Shown one piece after another: positions 36,131 to 43,924 of a stretch of DNA of 64,000 nt (positions within the stretch are counted from its first letter, which is position 1; every line of letters starts with the position of its first letter). Made by a program: the position numbers and the translations under genes. Source of the DNA: Actinopolyspora mortivallis DSM 44261 (GTDB taxonomy: Bacteria > Actinomycetota > Actinomycetes > Mycobacteriales > Pseudonocardiaceae); assembly GCF_000384035.1 (NCBI RefSeq), contig NZ_KB913024.1, forward strand, positions 1,850,770-1,914,769, in the 5' to 3' direction. The notes under the pieces are model-generated. The model was not told where the DNA came from. It ran no database searches and worked only from the letters and a program-made list of their open reading frames with translations.

Positions 36131-37024
36131 CTAGTCACGCACGAGGTCACGGGCCCGGGCCACGGCCTCGGTGTGCGAGGCACGCAACCTGTCCAGGGTG
36201 TCGCGATGTCCGGACAGGGTGTTGGATTCCACCCGTCGTTGCACCGCTTCCACCGTGTCCGGCAGTTCGGCACGCCGTTGGCACCGGGCGTCCTGACGGG
36301 ACAAGGACAGTTCCAGGTCGGCCACTTCCTTACTCGCCCCCTGCTCGGAGAGTTCCTCCCGGACGACACGTAACGGACCCTGTATCGTGTCGAAGTCGTG
36401 CCCGGCGGAGGACATGCAGTCCGACCAGCGTTGTTGGGCCGCCTTGAACTCCTCGGAGTCCGTCACCGCCCGTATCACCCTGTTCGACAGGGACTGGATC
36501 GTGTGGAAATCACGGTACCAGGACTTTCCGTACAGCCTCGTACGGGCACGATGGACGCACCCGTCACTGGAATACGTGAACGTCCGCCCGGTCGGAGTGG
36601 TGAAAGAGACTCTGTGCTCCTCGGTTCCGGTCAGTGCCTCCTTCCACCGCTCTCCACGAGAGTTCGGTCGTTCGTCCCTCTTCTCCTCCCGTTCCGCCCT
36701 TTCGACGTGGCGCATCGTCATGCCGTACCCGTTCTTCCGCGCCTCTTCCGGAGACAGCAGACCGTACGGGTTGTCCGGACCTTCGCCGCCGGTGGCGGCG
36801 GGGGAGACTTCGTAGGTGAATCCTCTGTCTGCCATGCATTCGGCGATGAGTCGTTCCTTCGCCTCGTGCAGCAGCACGGCACGCCGTTCCGAGAAGTGCG
36901 TGACGCCTCCGAAGGGATAGCCCACCTCGTTCGGAGGCCGATGGCCGGGAGTGGAGGCACACCCGGCCATCGACAGTGCTACCACCAGGACGGCCACGAA
37001 GCCGACCGGGCCGCGAAGACGCAT
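36131..37024 (-). CDS. Hypothetical lipoprotein
   Basis: A 297-residue lipoprotein from ATG 37024: signal MRLRGPVGFVAVLVVALSMAGC with the lipobox Cys at 22. The mature part is highly charged with several cysteines (ECMADRGF, DGCVHRA, SDCMSSAG, DARCQRR) and predicted helices. The pattern C-M-x-x-x-G-F/H recurs in secreted actinobacterial proteins of unknown function. It lies 4 bases after the I36-type gene and may be co-transcribed with it. Confidence 0.75.
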   Translation of the reverse strand: MRLRGPVGFVAVLVVALSMAGCASTPGHRPPNEVGYPFGGVTHFSERRAVLLHEAKERLIAECMADRGFTYEVSPAATGGEGPDNPYGLLSPEEARKNGYGMTMRHVERAEREEKRDERPNSRGERWKEALTGTEEHRVSFTTPTGRTFTYSSDGCVHRARTRLYGKSWYRDFHTIQSLSNRVIRAVTDSEEFKAAQQRWSDCMSSAGHDFDTIQGPLRVVREELSEQGASKEVADLELSLSRQDARCQRRAELPDTVEAVQRRVESNTLSGHRDTLDRLRASHTEAVARARDLVRD

Positions 37025-37028
37025 CGAG

Positions 37029-37394
37029 TCAGACACACCAGTCGTTGGAGGCGATACCGTCGGCGTATGCCCCGCGAGGATTGATGTTGATCCCGTCTCC
37101 CCGGGCGAGGGTGAACTTACTGCCGGTCATGTTCCTGCCGCTGTAGAGTGCGACGTTGCACCTCGTCCCGTTGTTGTAGGTGGATCCGGCATTGGCGAAC
37201 TTGGAGTACTGCAGCAGGTTGTTGTTGTCCCCGTAGACGGTTCCCGGGTCTCCGTCGAAGTTCTTGTTGTACCAGGCACAGAGAGCTCCGGACGGGCACG
37301 GGTCGGCCGTGGCTGGGGCGGCGAACCCGACCAGACCGACTCCCATCATGGCGAAAGCACTGGCCACGGCAACGGACTTCTTGCGCAAAGACAA
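37029..37394 (-). CDS. Secreted peptidase inhibitor family I36 protein
   Basis: A 121-residue exported protein. TTG 37394 has AAGGAG eight bases upstream and gives the signal peptide MSLRKKSVAVASAFAMMG...APATA. The mature domain (CPSGALCAWYNKNFDG, TRCNVALYSGRNMTG, GIASNDWCV) matches the beta/gamma-crystallin-like I36 family, named after a Streptomyces metalloproteinase inhibitor. Four cysteines fit two disulfides. It is divergent from a tetR gene across about 220 AT-rich bases. Confidence 0.85.
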   Translation of the reverse strand: MSLRKKSVAVASAFAMMGVGLVGFAAPATADPCPSGALCAWYNKNFDGDPGTVYGDNNNLLQYSKFANAGSTYNNGTRCNVALYSGRNMTGSKFTLARGDGININPRGAYADGIASNDWCV

Positions 37395-37540
37395 TGTATT
37401 ATCTCCTTGTTCGGGACACGATCGTCCGATCATTCCGTGCTCACGGAAACGTCGGGAAAAGTCACCGAAAGAAAACAAGCTCCACGAATCCCGTCAACGG
37501 GAAGCGCTCTTCGATCGACTACCTTTCCGACCATTACCGA

Positions 37541-37570
37541 ACACAGTGTTGATTCTACTAAACACGGTGT
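37541..37570. promoter_or_regulatory. Repeated ACACNGTGT palindromes, candidate TetR operator
   Basis: ACACAGTGT (37541-37549) and ACACGGTGT (37562-37570) are two copies of one 9-base palindrome 21 bases apart, on the same DNA face, 44 bases before the tetR ATG. Confidence 0.5.
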
Positions 37571-37613
37571 CGACGACAAGAGGGTATAGAACAAAACGGG
37601 ACAATCTCATACG

Positions 37614-38294
37614 ATGAGCGGCATGCAATACTCCGGGTGGCAGTCACCGAGATATCGGAATCGCACGGGGATCAGCCAGGGCGACATCCAGGAACGCGCC
37701 CTGCTGGAGGCGACACGGCGTTTGCTCCAGCAGAAGCTGCCGTCACAGCTGACGGTGGGGAGCATAGCGAGCGAGGCGGGGTTGGCCCGGTCCACCGTGT
37801 ACTTCTATTTCGACAGCAAGGAGTCGATCCTTTCGGCCACCATCGAGAGCGTGGTGGGTCCCATGATGGACGAGCACGAACAGCTGCTGACCGACAACGG
37901 TTTCACGGCAGCCTTCCCCGCCATACTGCGTCTGCTTTTCGCGACGTGGAAAGCTCACAGCGGGATACTGTCCGGTGTCATGGAGTTCGTGGCCTCCAAT
38001 CCGGACTACCGGCGCGTGTGGAGAGGATACATGGAACGCAGTGTCGCCCTCCAGGTCGCGGCCCTGGAACGGGACCGGCAGCGAGGACTCCCGGTAGGCG
38101 GTGGTGACCTGGAAGCGGAGCTGCTGGCCTTCTGCTGGATGGCCGAACGGTGCTGCTACATGCTGTTCAGCCGTGACCACGAGGGGGAGGAGGAGACACA
38201 TCTCTTCGAGCTTCTGTTCGGGATGGCCAGCAGGATCACGGGAACACGACTGTCCGACTCGTCCTCGAACGTGCGGCCGGGGGAGAACGGATGA
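37614..38294 (+). CDS. TetR-family regulator (EthR-like)
   Basis: A 226-residue repressor. The HTH region (about residues 25-70) reads ALLEATRRLLQQKL, LTVGSIASEAGLARSTVYFYF and DSKESILSATIES. The rest is a helical ligand domain with a Cys-containing core (FCWMAERCCYMLF). The arrangement resembles EthR-type regulators. It is divergent from the I36/lipoprotein pair; duplicated palindromes between them suggest autoregulation. Ligand unknown. Confidence 0.88.
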   Translation: MSGMQYSGWQSPRYRNRTGISQGDIQERALLEATRRLLQQKLPSQLTVGSIASEAGLARSTVYFYFDSKESILSATIESVVGPMMDEHEQLLTDNGFTAAFPAILRLLFATWKAHSGILSGVMEFVASNPDYRRVWRGYMERSVALQVAALERDRQRGLPVGGGDLEAELLAFCWMAERCCYMLFSRDHEGEEETHLFELLFGMASRITGTRLSDSSSNVRPGENG

Positions 38295-38475
38295 TCATGT
38301 GACATCCCTGGGACCGCCGGACAGACACTCGTCGAAGACGGGACAGCTCGGGTGCCGGGGTTTCCCGCTGGCCCTCATTGTCCTCAACCCGCTCACGAAC
38401 GGTGTCCGGTCCGGAAACGCGGGGAGAGGCATCACCCCCTAACCGACCTACTCGGGTCGTGAAAGGTATCGAAGT

Positions 38476-39411
38476 ATGTCCTCCGCGACGGAGACCTCCG
38501 AAGGCGATGTGGCGGCGAGCCTTCCTGCCAAGAGACGCACGGCGCGCGCAGTAACGACGTGCGGACTCGTCCTCCTGATCGGCTCTCCGCTGTGGCTGCT
38601 TTTGACCGGACACACGAGTTTCCGTGTCTCGGCGAACGAGGGAGCTCCACCGGTTTCCCTGGGAGCGGCGATACTTCCCCCCGCGGTGGGCTTGGTACTC
38701 ACGCGGCTGGTCCCGCTTCGGCTGGCGGAAATCGATCCACTGGCGCACGTTCGACGTGCTCGGACACTGCGGGAGATGTGGACGGTCGTGGCGATGGCCG
38801 TGGTGTTTCCGGTAATGATCGCCGTGCTCCCCGCCGGGTTCTCCCGTGACGTGGGCTACGCGCTATCGAAAGTAGCGCTGTTTCTCGTGGTGCCGCTGAT
38901 GGCGTTCCGGATCCTGCGCGGAACCGGTCCGAGTTCTCCCGCGATTCCGCTGCGTGTGATGCGCCCGCGTTGGCTGGCTCCGATCCCGGCTGTTGTGGCG
39001 TGGTTCTGTCTGTCGCGGATCAGCCCACTGGCTCCGCCACCCGTTCCGGCCGAGGCACTACCGGATCCGGTGACTCTGGCTGTGGCATCGTTGGTGACTC
39101 TGCTTACCGCCGGTGTTCTCGAAGAGGTCTTCTACCGTGGTTTCCTGCAGACCCGAATCGAGAGCCTGCTGGGACGCTGGCCCGCGATCATGGTGTCGTC
39201 ATCGCTGTTCGCGATGATGCATCTGCCCACCCATCTGGGATCCGGACCGGTGCTCACCGAAGTGGCCATGATACTGGCCTTCCAGGGCTCGTTCGGGGTG
39301 TTCTGTGGGTATCTGTGGTCTCGCTACCGCAATATCTGGATCACCATCGGGGTGCACATCATCGTCAACCTCGCTTATATCGATCTTCTTCTCGGTTGGC
39401 TCGGCCGTTGA
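38476..39411 (+). CDS. CPBP (Abi) intramembrane metalloprotease
   Basis: A 311-residue membrane protein with about eight segments. The CPBP motifs are intact: EEVFYRGFLQTRIE (about residue 217), FAMMHLPTHLG (about 248) and HIIVNLAY near the end. These carry the Glu-Glu and His metal ligands of the Rce1-like family. Bacterial members act in peptide maturation, immunity to own bacteriocins or signalling. No clear substrate gene is adjacent. Confidence 0.88.
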   Translation: MSSATETSEGDVAASLPAKRRTARAVTTCGLVLLIGSPLWLLLTGHTSFRVSANEGAPPVSLGAAILPPAVGLVLTRLVPLRLAEIDPLAHVRRARTLREMWTVVAMAVVFPVMIAVLPAGFSRDVGYALSKVALFLVVPLMAFRILRGTGPSSPAIPLRVMRPRWLAPIPAVVAWFCLSRISPLAPPPVPAEALPDPVTLAVASLVTLLTAGVLEEVFYRGFLQTRIESLLGRWPAIMVSSSLFAMMHLPTHLGSGPVLTEVAMILAFQGSFGVFCGYLWSRYRNIWITIGVHIIVNLAYIDLLLGWLGR

Positions 39412-39556
39412 GATTTCCGACACGGGGGTGTGTCGTAGCGACCTGACCTGAGAACCACGCCTACTTCGCGGCTCGCGGGAGTTTCGGGAGAACCGGGCCC
39501 ACGAGCACTGGAGGGTGGCCGGGGCGGGATGGTCAACGGCTGCTAGGGTGGTCACT

Positions 39557-39583
39557 ATGCCTACGGGAAGTCTTTTCCTCTGA
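39557..39583 (+). CDS. Leader peptide upstream of ere (MPTGSLFL)
   Basis: An eight-codon open frame ATG-to-TGA in the 330-base leader of the erythromycin-esterase gene. A TAGGGT -10 element at 39544-39549 is 7 nt before the ATG, so it would be the leaderless first codon of the transcript. Stable alternative hairpins follow. This is the expected arrangement of ribosome-stalling attenuation of macrolide resistance genes; function is inferred. Confidence 0.5.
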   Translation: MPTGSLFL

Positions 39584-39609
39584 CACGCTCCTCCCGGGGA
39601 GCGCGGACG

Positions 39610-39663
39610 ACCGGAGTGCTGTCTCCTCCGGTCCGGTGGAGCCGGGCTGCGGCCCGCCACCGG
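39610..39663 (+). promoter_or_regulatory. Tandem hairpins of candidate ere attenuator
   Basis: Hairpin A is ACCGGAG (39610-39616)/CTCCGGT (39626-39632). Hairpin B is CCGGTGG (39633-39639)/CCACCGG (39657-39663), with an inner CGGGC/GCCCG stem. A third, CGCTCC/GGAGCG, lies just upstream at 39587-39604. CTCC/CCGGT segments of A can also pair with B, allowing alternative folds. Confidence 0.5.
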
Positions 39664-39744
39664 TTGTGCATGGCCAAGTCGGCTTGGGTCCGTCTCCCCA
39701 TTCGGTGACTGCGTTTCGTTCCTACACCGAGAGTTGAGCGACTG

Positions 39745-41034
39745 ATGACTGACCGTATGTCTCGTTCCGCCCCACTGTCCGACTGGTTCTGCGAGCACAC
39801 CAGCATTCTGCGTGGTTTCGACGTGGACGCGCCGCTGGACGACCTCGAACCGTTGCGCGACATCGTCGGCGACGCGCAGGTGGTGGCTCTGGGCGAAGGA
39901 GCCCACTTCGTCAGTGAGTTCACCCATGCTCGACAGCGGATGCTGCGCTTCCTGGCCGAACGCTGTGGATTCACTGTCGTGGCCTTCGAGTTCGGATTCA
40001 GCGAAGCCGCGGCCCTGGACCACTGGCTGCGGGGCCACGGTGACGAGGCCGACCTGGCCACGGTGGGTGGAACCACGAACGCCGGGGTGAACCCGGAACT
40101 GGTGCACTGGCTGCGCCGACACAACCGCACCAGCGCACATCCGCTGCGTTTCGTCGGTGTGGACACGCCCACGGCCGGCGGCCAGCTGCGCCCGGCGTTG
40201 GAACCACTGGCCGACTACCTGCGCGAGGTGGATCCCGAGGTCGTTGACCTGGTCGAGCGGGCGCTGGCCATCGCCGACCGATTCACCGGAACCTCGGTGG
40301 CTGTGGCTGCCCCGAAATGGGCACAGCTGGATGGTGCCGAGCAGGACGCACTGACCGCCTCGTTGACGCGGCTGCTGCTGCGGTTCCGTTCACTGGAACC
40401 GCTGTACGTTTCACGCAGTGACCAGGCTGGCTACGACCGCGCGTTGCGTCACCTCGAGGCGGCCCTGCACGCCGACTACATGTTCACCACCATGCGCGAC
40501 CTTTTCGCTGGAGGGGGGATGGAAGGGGACGCCTCGGTCCGGGACCACTACATGGCCGAATCGTTGCGTTGGCACCTCGACCGCGCCGAGCCCGGAACAC
40601 GCATCGTGCTGGCCGCCCACAACAACCACATCCAGAAAACCCCGGTGTACTTCGGCGGGGAACTCGCAGCTCTGCCCATGGGATACTATCTCCACCTCCT
40701 GCTCGGCGACAGCTACCGGGCGCTGGCCCAGACCCACACCGCCGAGCACGTCGCCGAAATGCATCCGAGCGAGGACACCGAGACCGGCTTCACCGTCACC
40801 GAGGAGCGCCTCGACGCTCCCGCTCCCGGAAGTGTCGAGGCCGCCGTCATCGACGCCGGCTACGACGCCGAGATCAGCCTCACCAACCTCCGCAACGCAC
40901 CCGTGGAAGGACTGGACGGTATCCGCACCCAGAGTTCCAGCCTGTCCACTCCCGTACCGCGGGCATTCGACGCGGTCCTGACCAGTCCCACAACAACCAC
41001 CTACCACACGACCAGCCTGCACAGCGAGCATTAA
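39745..41034 (+). CDS. Erythromycin esterase family protein
   Basis: A 429-residue member of the EreA/EreB family, which opens the lactone ring of 14-membered macrolides. Family residues are in VVALGEGAHFVSEF (His54), VVAFEFGFSEA and VLAAHNNHIQKTP. Length fits EreB-like enzymes. Some family members act on other esters, so macrolide resistance is likely but not proven. It is preceded by a probable leader peptide and hairpins and followed by a strong terminator, so it is a single-gene unit. Confidence 0.88.
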   Translation: MTDRMSRSAPLSDWFCEHTSILRGFDVDAPLDDLEPLRDIVGDAQVVALGEGAHFVSEFTHARQRMLRFLAERCGFTVVAFEFGFSEAAALDHWLRGHGDEADLATVGGTTNAGVNPELVHWLRRHNRTSAHPLRFVGVDTPTAGGQLRPALEPLADYLREVDPEVVDLVERALAIADRFTGTSVAVAAPKWAQLDGAEQDALTASLTRLLLRFRSLEPLYVSRSDQAGYDRALRHLEAALHADYMFTTMRDLFAGGGMEGDASVRDHYMAESLRWHLDRAEPGTRIVLAAHNNHIQKTPVYFGGELAALPMGYYLHLLLGDSYRALAQTHTAEHVAEMHPSEDTETGFTVTEERLDAPAPGSVEAAVIDAGYDAEISLTNLRNAPVEGLDGIRTQSSSLSTPVPRAFDAVLTSPTTTTYHTTSLHSEH

Positions 41035-41042
41035 GAGCAACC

Positions 41043-41083
41043 GGTTCGGGTCCGAGCGGTGTGCCATCGCTCGGGCCCGAACC
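41043..41083. terminator. Terminator between ere and the convergent coiled-coil gene
   Basis: GGTTCGGGTCCGAGCG (41043-41058) pairs with CGCTCGGGCCCGAACC (41068-41083), a 16-bp stem with one G-T pair and a 9-nt loop. Confidence 0.85.
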
Positions 41084-41134
41084 GCCTCTCCACCGAAGTC
41101 ACCGTCTGCGTGCGCGCTTCATGAGAGAACACGA

Positions 41135-42430
41135 TCATCCTGGAGCATCCGTGTCAGCCGGCGGTTCGACGGAGGTCCTTCCTTCCCGCTCGTGCAGCAG
41201 ACGGCGGATCACGTCGGTGAGCGCCTGCTCGTCGGTGTCCTCGTGCAGAGCCCGGCTCAACGTGCTCGTCCAGTGGGTGAGCAGTCGAGCGTGTTCGTCC
41301 CGGTGCCGCTCGGCGGCGGACAGCTGATGACGCAACCCTCCGATCGTTTCGTGCAGCTCGGCCACCTGGGTGGTGTGGTGGTGCTGGAGTTCCTCCCGCG
41401 TTCGTCGCTGTTCCTCCGCGTGACTGTGTCGGAGCTCGTCGAGTTCCCGCTGGTGTCGCTGTTCGAGCTGACGGGTCTGATCAGTGTGTTCGGCCCGCAG
41501 ACGTTCGAGTTCCTCGGAGTGCTCGCGACGAGCCTGTTCCAGGGCGGCGGTGTGTTCGCCGACGAGTTGGTGCACGCGAGCGGTGGCCGTGTCGAGTTGC
41601 TCCCGTGTGTCGGCCAGCGTCTGCTGGGTGCTGCGTAGTTCCGCCCGCGCCTCGGCCAGGTTCTGTTCCGCCGCATCGCGGAGTTGGGTGACAGCGGCCA
41701 AACGCTGTTCGAGGTCCTGGGCGTGGGCGGCGTAGCGGTCACGTTGGCCCTCGGCACGGGACTGGGCGTGTTCGGCGGCGTGTTGGGCCTGTTCAGCCCG
41801 CTCGCGGGCCTGGTCTGCTTCCTTTCTGGCCTGTTCGGCCGCGTCCCGCTCGGACTCGGCTTCGCCACGGGCCTGCTCGGCGGCTTCGCTCTGTCCCCGC
41901 GCTTCGGCCGCCTCGGACTCCGCCGCGGCCTGAGCCGCCCGAGCCGAGGCGACGTCCTCGTCGAGTTTGCCCGCCACGCTCTCCAGGGAGCGGGTCAACT
42001 CGGCCAACGGGGACCGCAACCGGTGCACTCCCTGCAGGGTGGTGGTGACCAGTTCCCCGAGCACGGTGGTGTCCACCGTGGCGGCGGGAGAGCACTGGTC
42101 CCCGTGGGCCGCCGCCAGCAGTCGTTCCGCCCTGCCCAGTTCGGCGCAGGTCACCGCCCTGCCGTCCACGTTCCAGGTGCGGTCGCGTTCGTGGCAGAAC
42201 TCCCGTTTACGCCCGGTCCTGGCTTCGGGAAGTACCGCTCGACACCGGCTGTAGGCACAACGGCGCTCCTCAGCCGATGACCGGGAACTTTTTTCGTCAC
42301 GACTTCCGTCATGTCTCTCCGTGCGCGCGGTGTTCTCCCCCGTGGAACCGGGGGAGAGGTGGCGCTGTTGGTCGCCCTCCTCGACGCCCTCCACCTGGTC
42401 TCCTGTGAACCGTCCCTCCTCAACAGACAC
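41135..42430 (-). CDS. KfrA-like coiled-coil protein with a zinc-finger-like N-terminus
   Basis: About 431 residues. Near the N-terminus CAYSRCRAVLPEA...GRKREFCHERDR (residues 58-83) looks like a CxxxxC...CH zinc-binding motif with a basic patch, a design seen in actinobacterial proteins of plasmid and mobile regions. From about 150 to 390 it is one long alanine/glutamate/arginine heptad coiled coil (AEQARKEADQARERAEQAQ and so on). This matches KfrA-type plasmid stability or nucleoid-associated proteins. GTG 42430 gives the longest form; GTG 42394 with GGAG upstream may be the true start. An AT-rich palindromic region lies directly upstream. Confidence 0.7.
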   Translation of the reverse strand: MSVEEGRFTGDQVEGVEEGDQQRHLSPGSTGENTARTERHDGSRDEKSSRSSAEERRCAYSRCRAVLPEARTGRKREFCHERDRTWNVDGRAVTCAELGRAERLLAAAHGDQCSPAATVDTTVLGELVTTTLQGVHRLRSPLAELTRSLESVAGKLDEDVASARAAQAAAESEAAEARGQSEAAEQARGEAESERDAAEQARKEADQARERAEQAQHAAEHAQSRAEGQRDRYAAHAQDLEQRLAAVTQLRDAAEQNLAEARAELRSTQQTLADTREQLDTATARVHQLVGEHTAALEQARREHSEELERLRAEHTDQTRQLEQRHQRELDELRHSHAEEQRRTREELQHHHTTQVAELHETIGGLRHQLSAAERHRDEHARLLTHWTSTLSRALHEDTDEQALTDVIRRLLHEREGRTSVEPPADTDAPG

Positions 42431-42457
42431 ACCCAGAGACTATCACTTCAGTTCACT

Positions 42458-42482
42458 AAACAAAATAAGGGTAGTTTTGTTT
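42458..42482. promoter_or_regulatory. AT-rich inverted repeat upstream of coiled-coil gene
   Basis: AAACAAAA (42458-42465) and TTTTGTTT (42475-42482) flank 9 bases, 28 bases before the GTG start. This is in the most AT-rich segment of the window and is a likely promoter/operator. Confidence 0.5.
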
Positions 42483-42506
42483 CAATAAGTATATATGTAG
42501 ACTTCT

Positions 42507-42544
42507 TTTGAGTAGTAGATAAGGACGGTTATCTACTACTCAAA
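42507..42544. repeat. Perfect 16-bp palindromic stem
   Basis: TTTGAGTAGTAGATAA (42507-42522), loop GGACGG, and the exact complement TTATCTACTACTCAAA (42529-42544). There is no gene end nearby on either strand to need a terminator. From here to 42987 I find no gene I can support. Confidence 0.8.
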
Positions 42545-42987
42545 GGATCGAAGGGTGGAGCGAGCTCCCGAGGGGGTGTGGCCGCGCCGGAGGGTCCGAA
42601 CCACGGCGAGAACTCGGCAACGCGGAGGCCGCGGAGGAAGGGAGAGTCCGATCCCCGCCGGGACGAGGCCGAAACATGATCGTGATCCCGAGGGGTGGTG
42701 ACGAGCAGGGGGGTGCGATGTCTTCGCGACAGTGCTCGACCAACGGGGCCCGGGGCCGATCAGCCCGAGAACGGATCTCGTGGGCGGCGGGGGAATGCCT
42801 GACGCCGAACGCGGCGAGCTTCGCTACTACGTGAACCGGTTCGGCGCTACGCGCGGTGTCCCCACCGGAACCGCCTCAACCGCGACACCGCACAAGCGCT
42901 CATCCCCACCATGGAACTCTCGCCGCTCCCGTGTGGACGTGGACGTGTTCCGGTGTCGTCCGCCCTCCCGGATCCACGGGGGCGGTG

Positions 42988-43827
42988 TCAGTTCACGGGT
43001 GAGCGGCGTTCGAGAAGGACGGTGTCATGCCAGGTGCCGTGCCGTTCGGCGATGCGTTCGCGGACGCCGACGGTACGGTAGCCGGCGGCATGGTGCAGGG
43101 CTATGCTGGCGCGGTTGTCGGTGAAGACGGAGGTTTGCAGGGTCCAGAGGCCTGCGCTGTCGGCTTCGGTGACCTGTTTGTGCAGCAGTGCTTTTCCGAT
43201 CCCACGTCCCCGGTGGTCGACGCTGACGTAGACGGAGGTCTCGGCGACCCCGGCATAGCACTCGCGTGCTGAGACGGAGCTGGCGGCGGTCCATCCGACG
43301 ACCTGCCCGTCGATGTCGGCCACCCAGCGGTGCTCGGGCAACCATGCCGCATCGAGGGTGGCTGTGCTGGGCACAGTGGTGTCGAAGGTGGCCAGGCCGG
43401 TATCGACGCCTTCGGCGTAGAGCCGACGTACGGAGGGCCAGTCCTCGGTATCCAGGGCACGGACGGTGACGTCGGAAGGCAGGTTCTCCGGGCAGCAGGA
43501 GCGTGGCCCGAGTAGGCCCATGACGGCGTCGGCGGCATGAGGCAGGCCGGTACAGCAGGCTTCGTTGACGGCCACGATCGTGGCCGTGCCGCGCTTGTAC
43601 ACACGGACGAATCCGGTGTCGGCGAGTTTGCGTACGTGGAACGAGCAGGTGGACTGGCTGGTGCCCAGAGTTCGGGCCAGCGCGCCCACGGTGATGCCGG
43701 TCGGACTGGTGGCCACCGCGTGCAGCAGCCGAACGCGCACGGGTTCTGCCAGGCAGGCGAACCACTCCGCGTAGGTGGCCGCATCCGTGGCGGGCAGCGC
43801 CTGGATCTCTCGGAACTCGGTGGCCAT
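42988..43827 (-). CDS. ArsR repressor fused to ArsN-type acetyltransferase
   Basis: A 279-residue two-domain protein. Residues 1-115 are an ArsR/SmtB winged helix (LAEPVRVRLLHAVA, SQSTCSFHVRKLADTGFV) with cysteine pairs Cys91-Cys92 and Cys111-Cys112 that could bind As(III). Residues 119-275 are a GNAT acetyltransferase (VSVDHRGRGIGKALLH, TSVFTDNRASIALHHAAGY, ERHGTWHDTVLLER) like ArsN/phosphinothricin acetyltransferases, which acetylate organoarsenicals such as arsinothricin. It is divergent from the ars operon with three operator palindromes between. Fusion suggests the sensor and resistance enzyme share one inducer. Substrate is inferred. Confidence 0.9.
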   Translation of the reverse strand: MATEFREIQALPATDAATYAEWFACLAEPVRVRLLHAVATSPTGITVGALARTLGTSQSTCSFHVRKLADTGFVRVYKRGTATIVAVNEACCTGLPHAADAVMGLLGPRSCCPENLPSDVTVRALDTEDWPSVRRLYAEGVDTGLATFDTTVPSTATLDAAWLPEHRWVADIDGQVVGWTAASSVSARECYAGVAETSVYVSVDHRGRGIGKALLHKQVTEADSAGLWTLQTSVFTDNRASIALHHAAGYRTVGVRERIAERHGTWHDTVLLERRSPVN

Positions 43828-43838
43828 ACCGCAATTGT

Positions 43839-43854
43839 ATCGACACGGCTCGAT
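43839..43854. promoter_or_regulatory. ArsR operator site 1
   Basis: ATCGA-CACGGC-TCGAT, an ATCGA-N6-TCGAT palindrome, 12 bases upstream of the ArsR-ArsN start. Confidence 0.75.
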
Positions 43855-43864
43855 GGTTGCTTGT

Positions 43865-43880
43865 ATCGAACACAGTCGAT
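43865..43880. promoter_or_regulatory. ArsR operator site 2
   Basis: ATCGA-ACACAG-TCGAT, same architecture as site 1 and 26 bases from it. Confidence 0.75.
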
Positions 43881-43893
43881 ATATTGAGCTTTA

Positions 43894-43909
43894 ATCGACC
43901 TAAATCGAT
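43894..43909. promoter_or_regulatory. ArsR operator site 3
   Basis: ATCGA-CCTAAA-TCGAT, 16 bases before the flavoprotein ATG and just before its AAAGGAG ribosome site. Confidence 0.75.
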
Positions 43910-43924
43910 AAAAGGAGTACGAGG

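Noticed and set aside
41192..42280. Plus-strand frames (148 and 198 codons) opposite the coiled-coil gene
   Set aside because: They look membrane-like only because the antisense of Ala/Glu/Arg heptads gives Leu/Gly/Phe-rich text; there is no start signal.
42732..43124. Short plus-strand frame between the palindrome and ArsR-ArsN
   Set aside because: It runs into the antisense of ArsR-ArsN, has no recognised domain or ribosome site, and the neighbouring frames look equally arbitrary.
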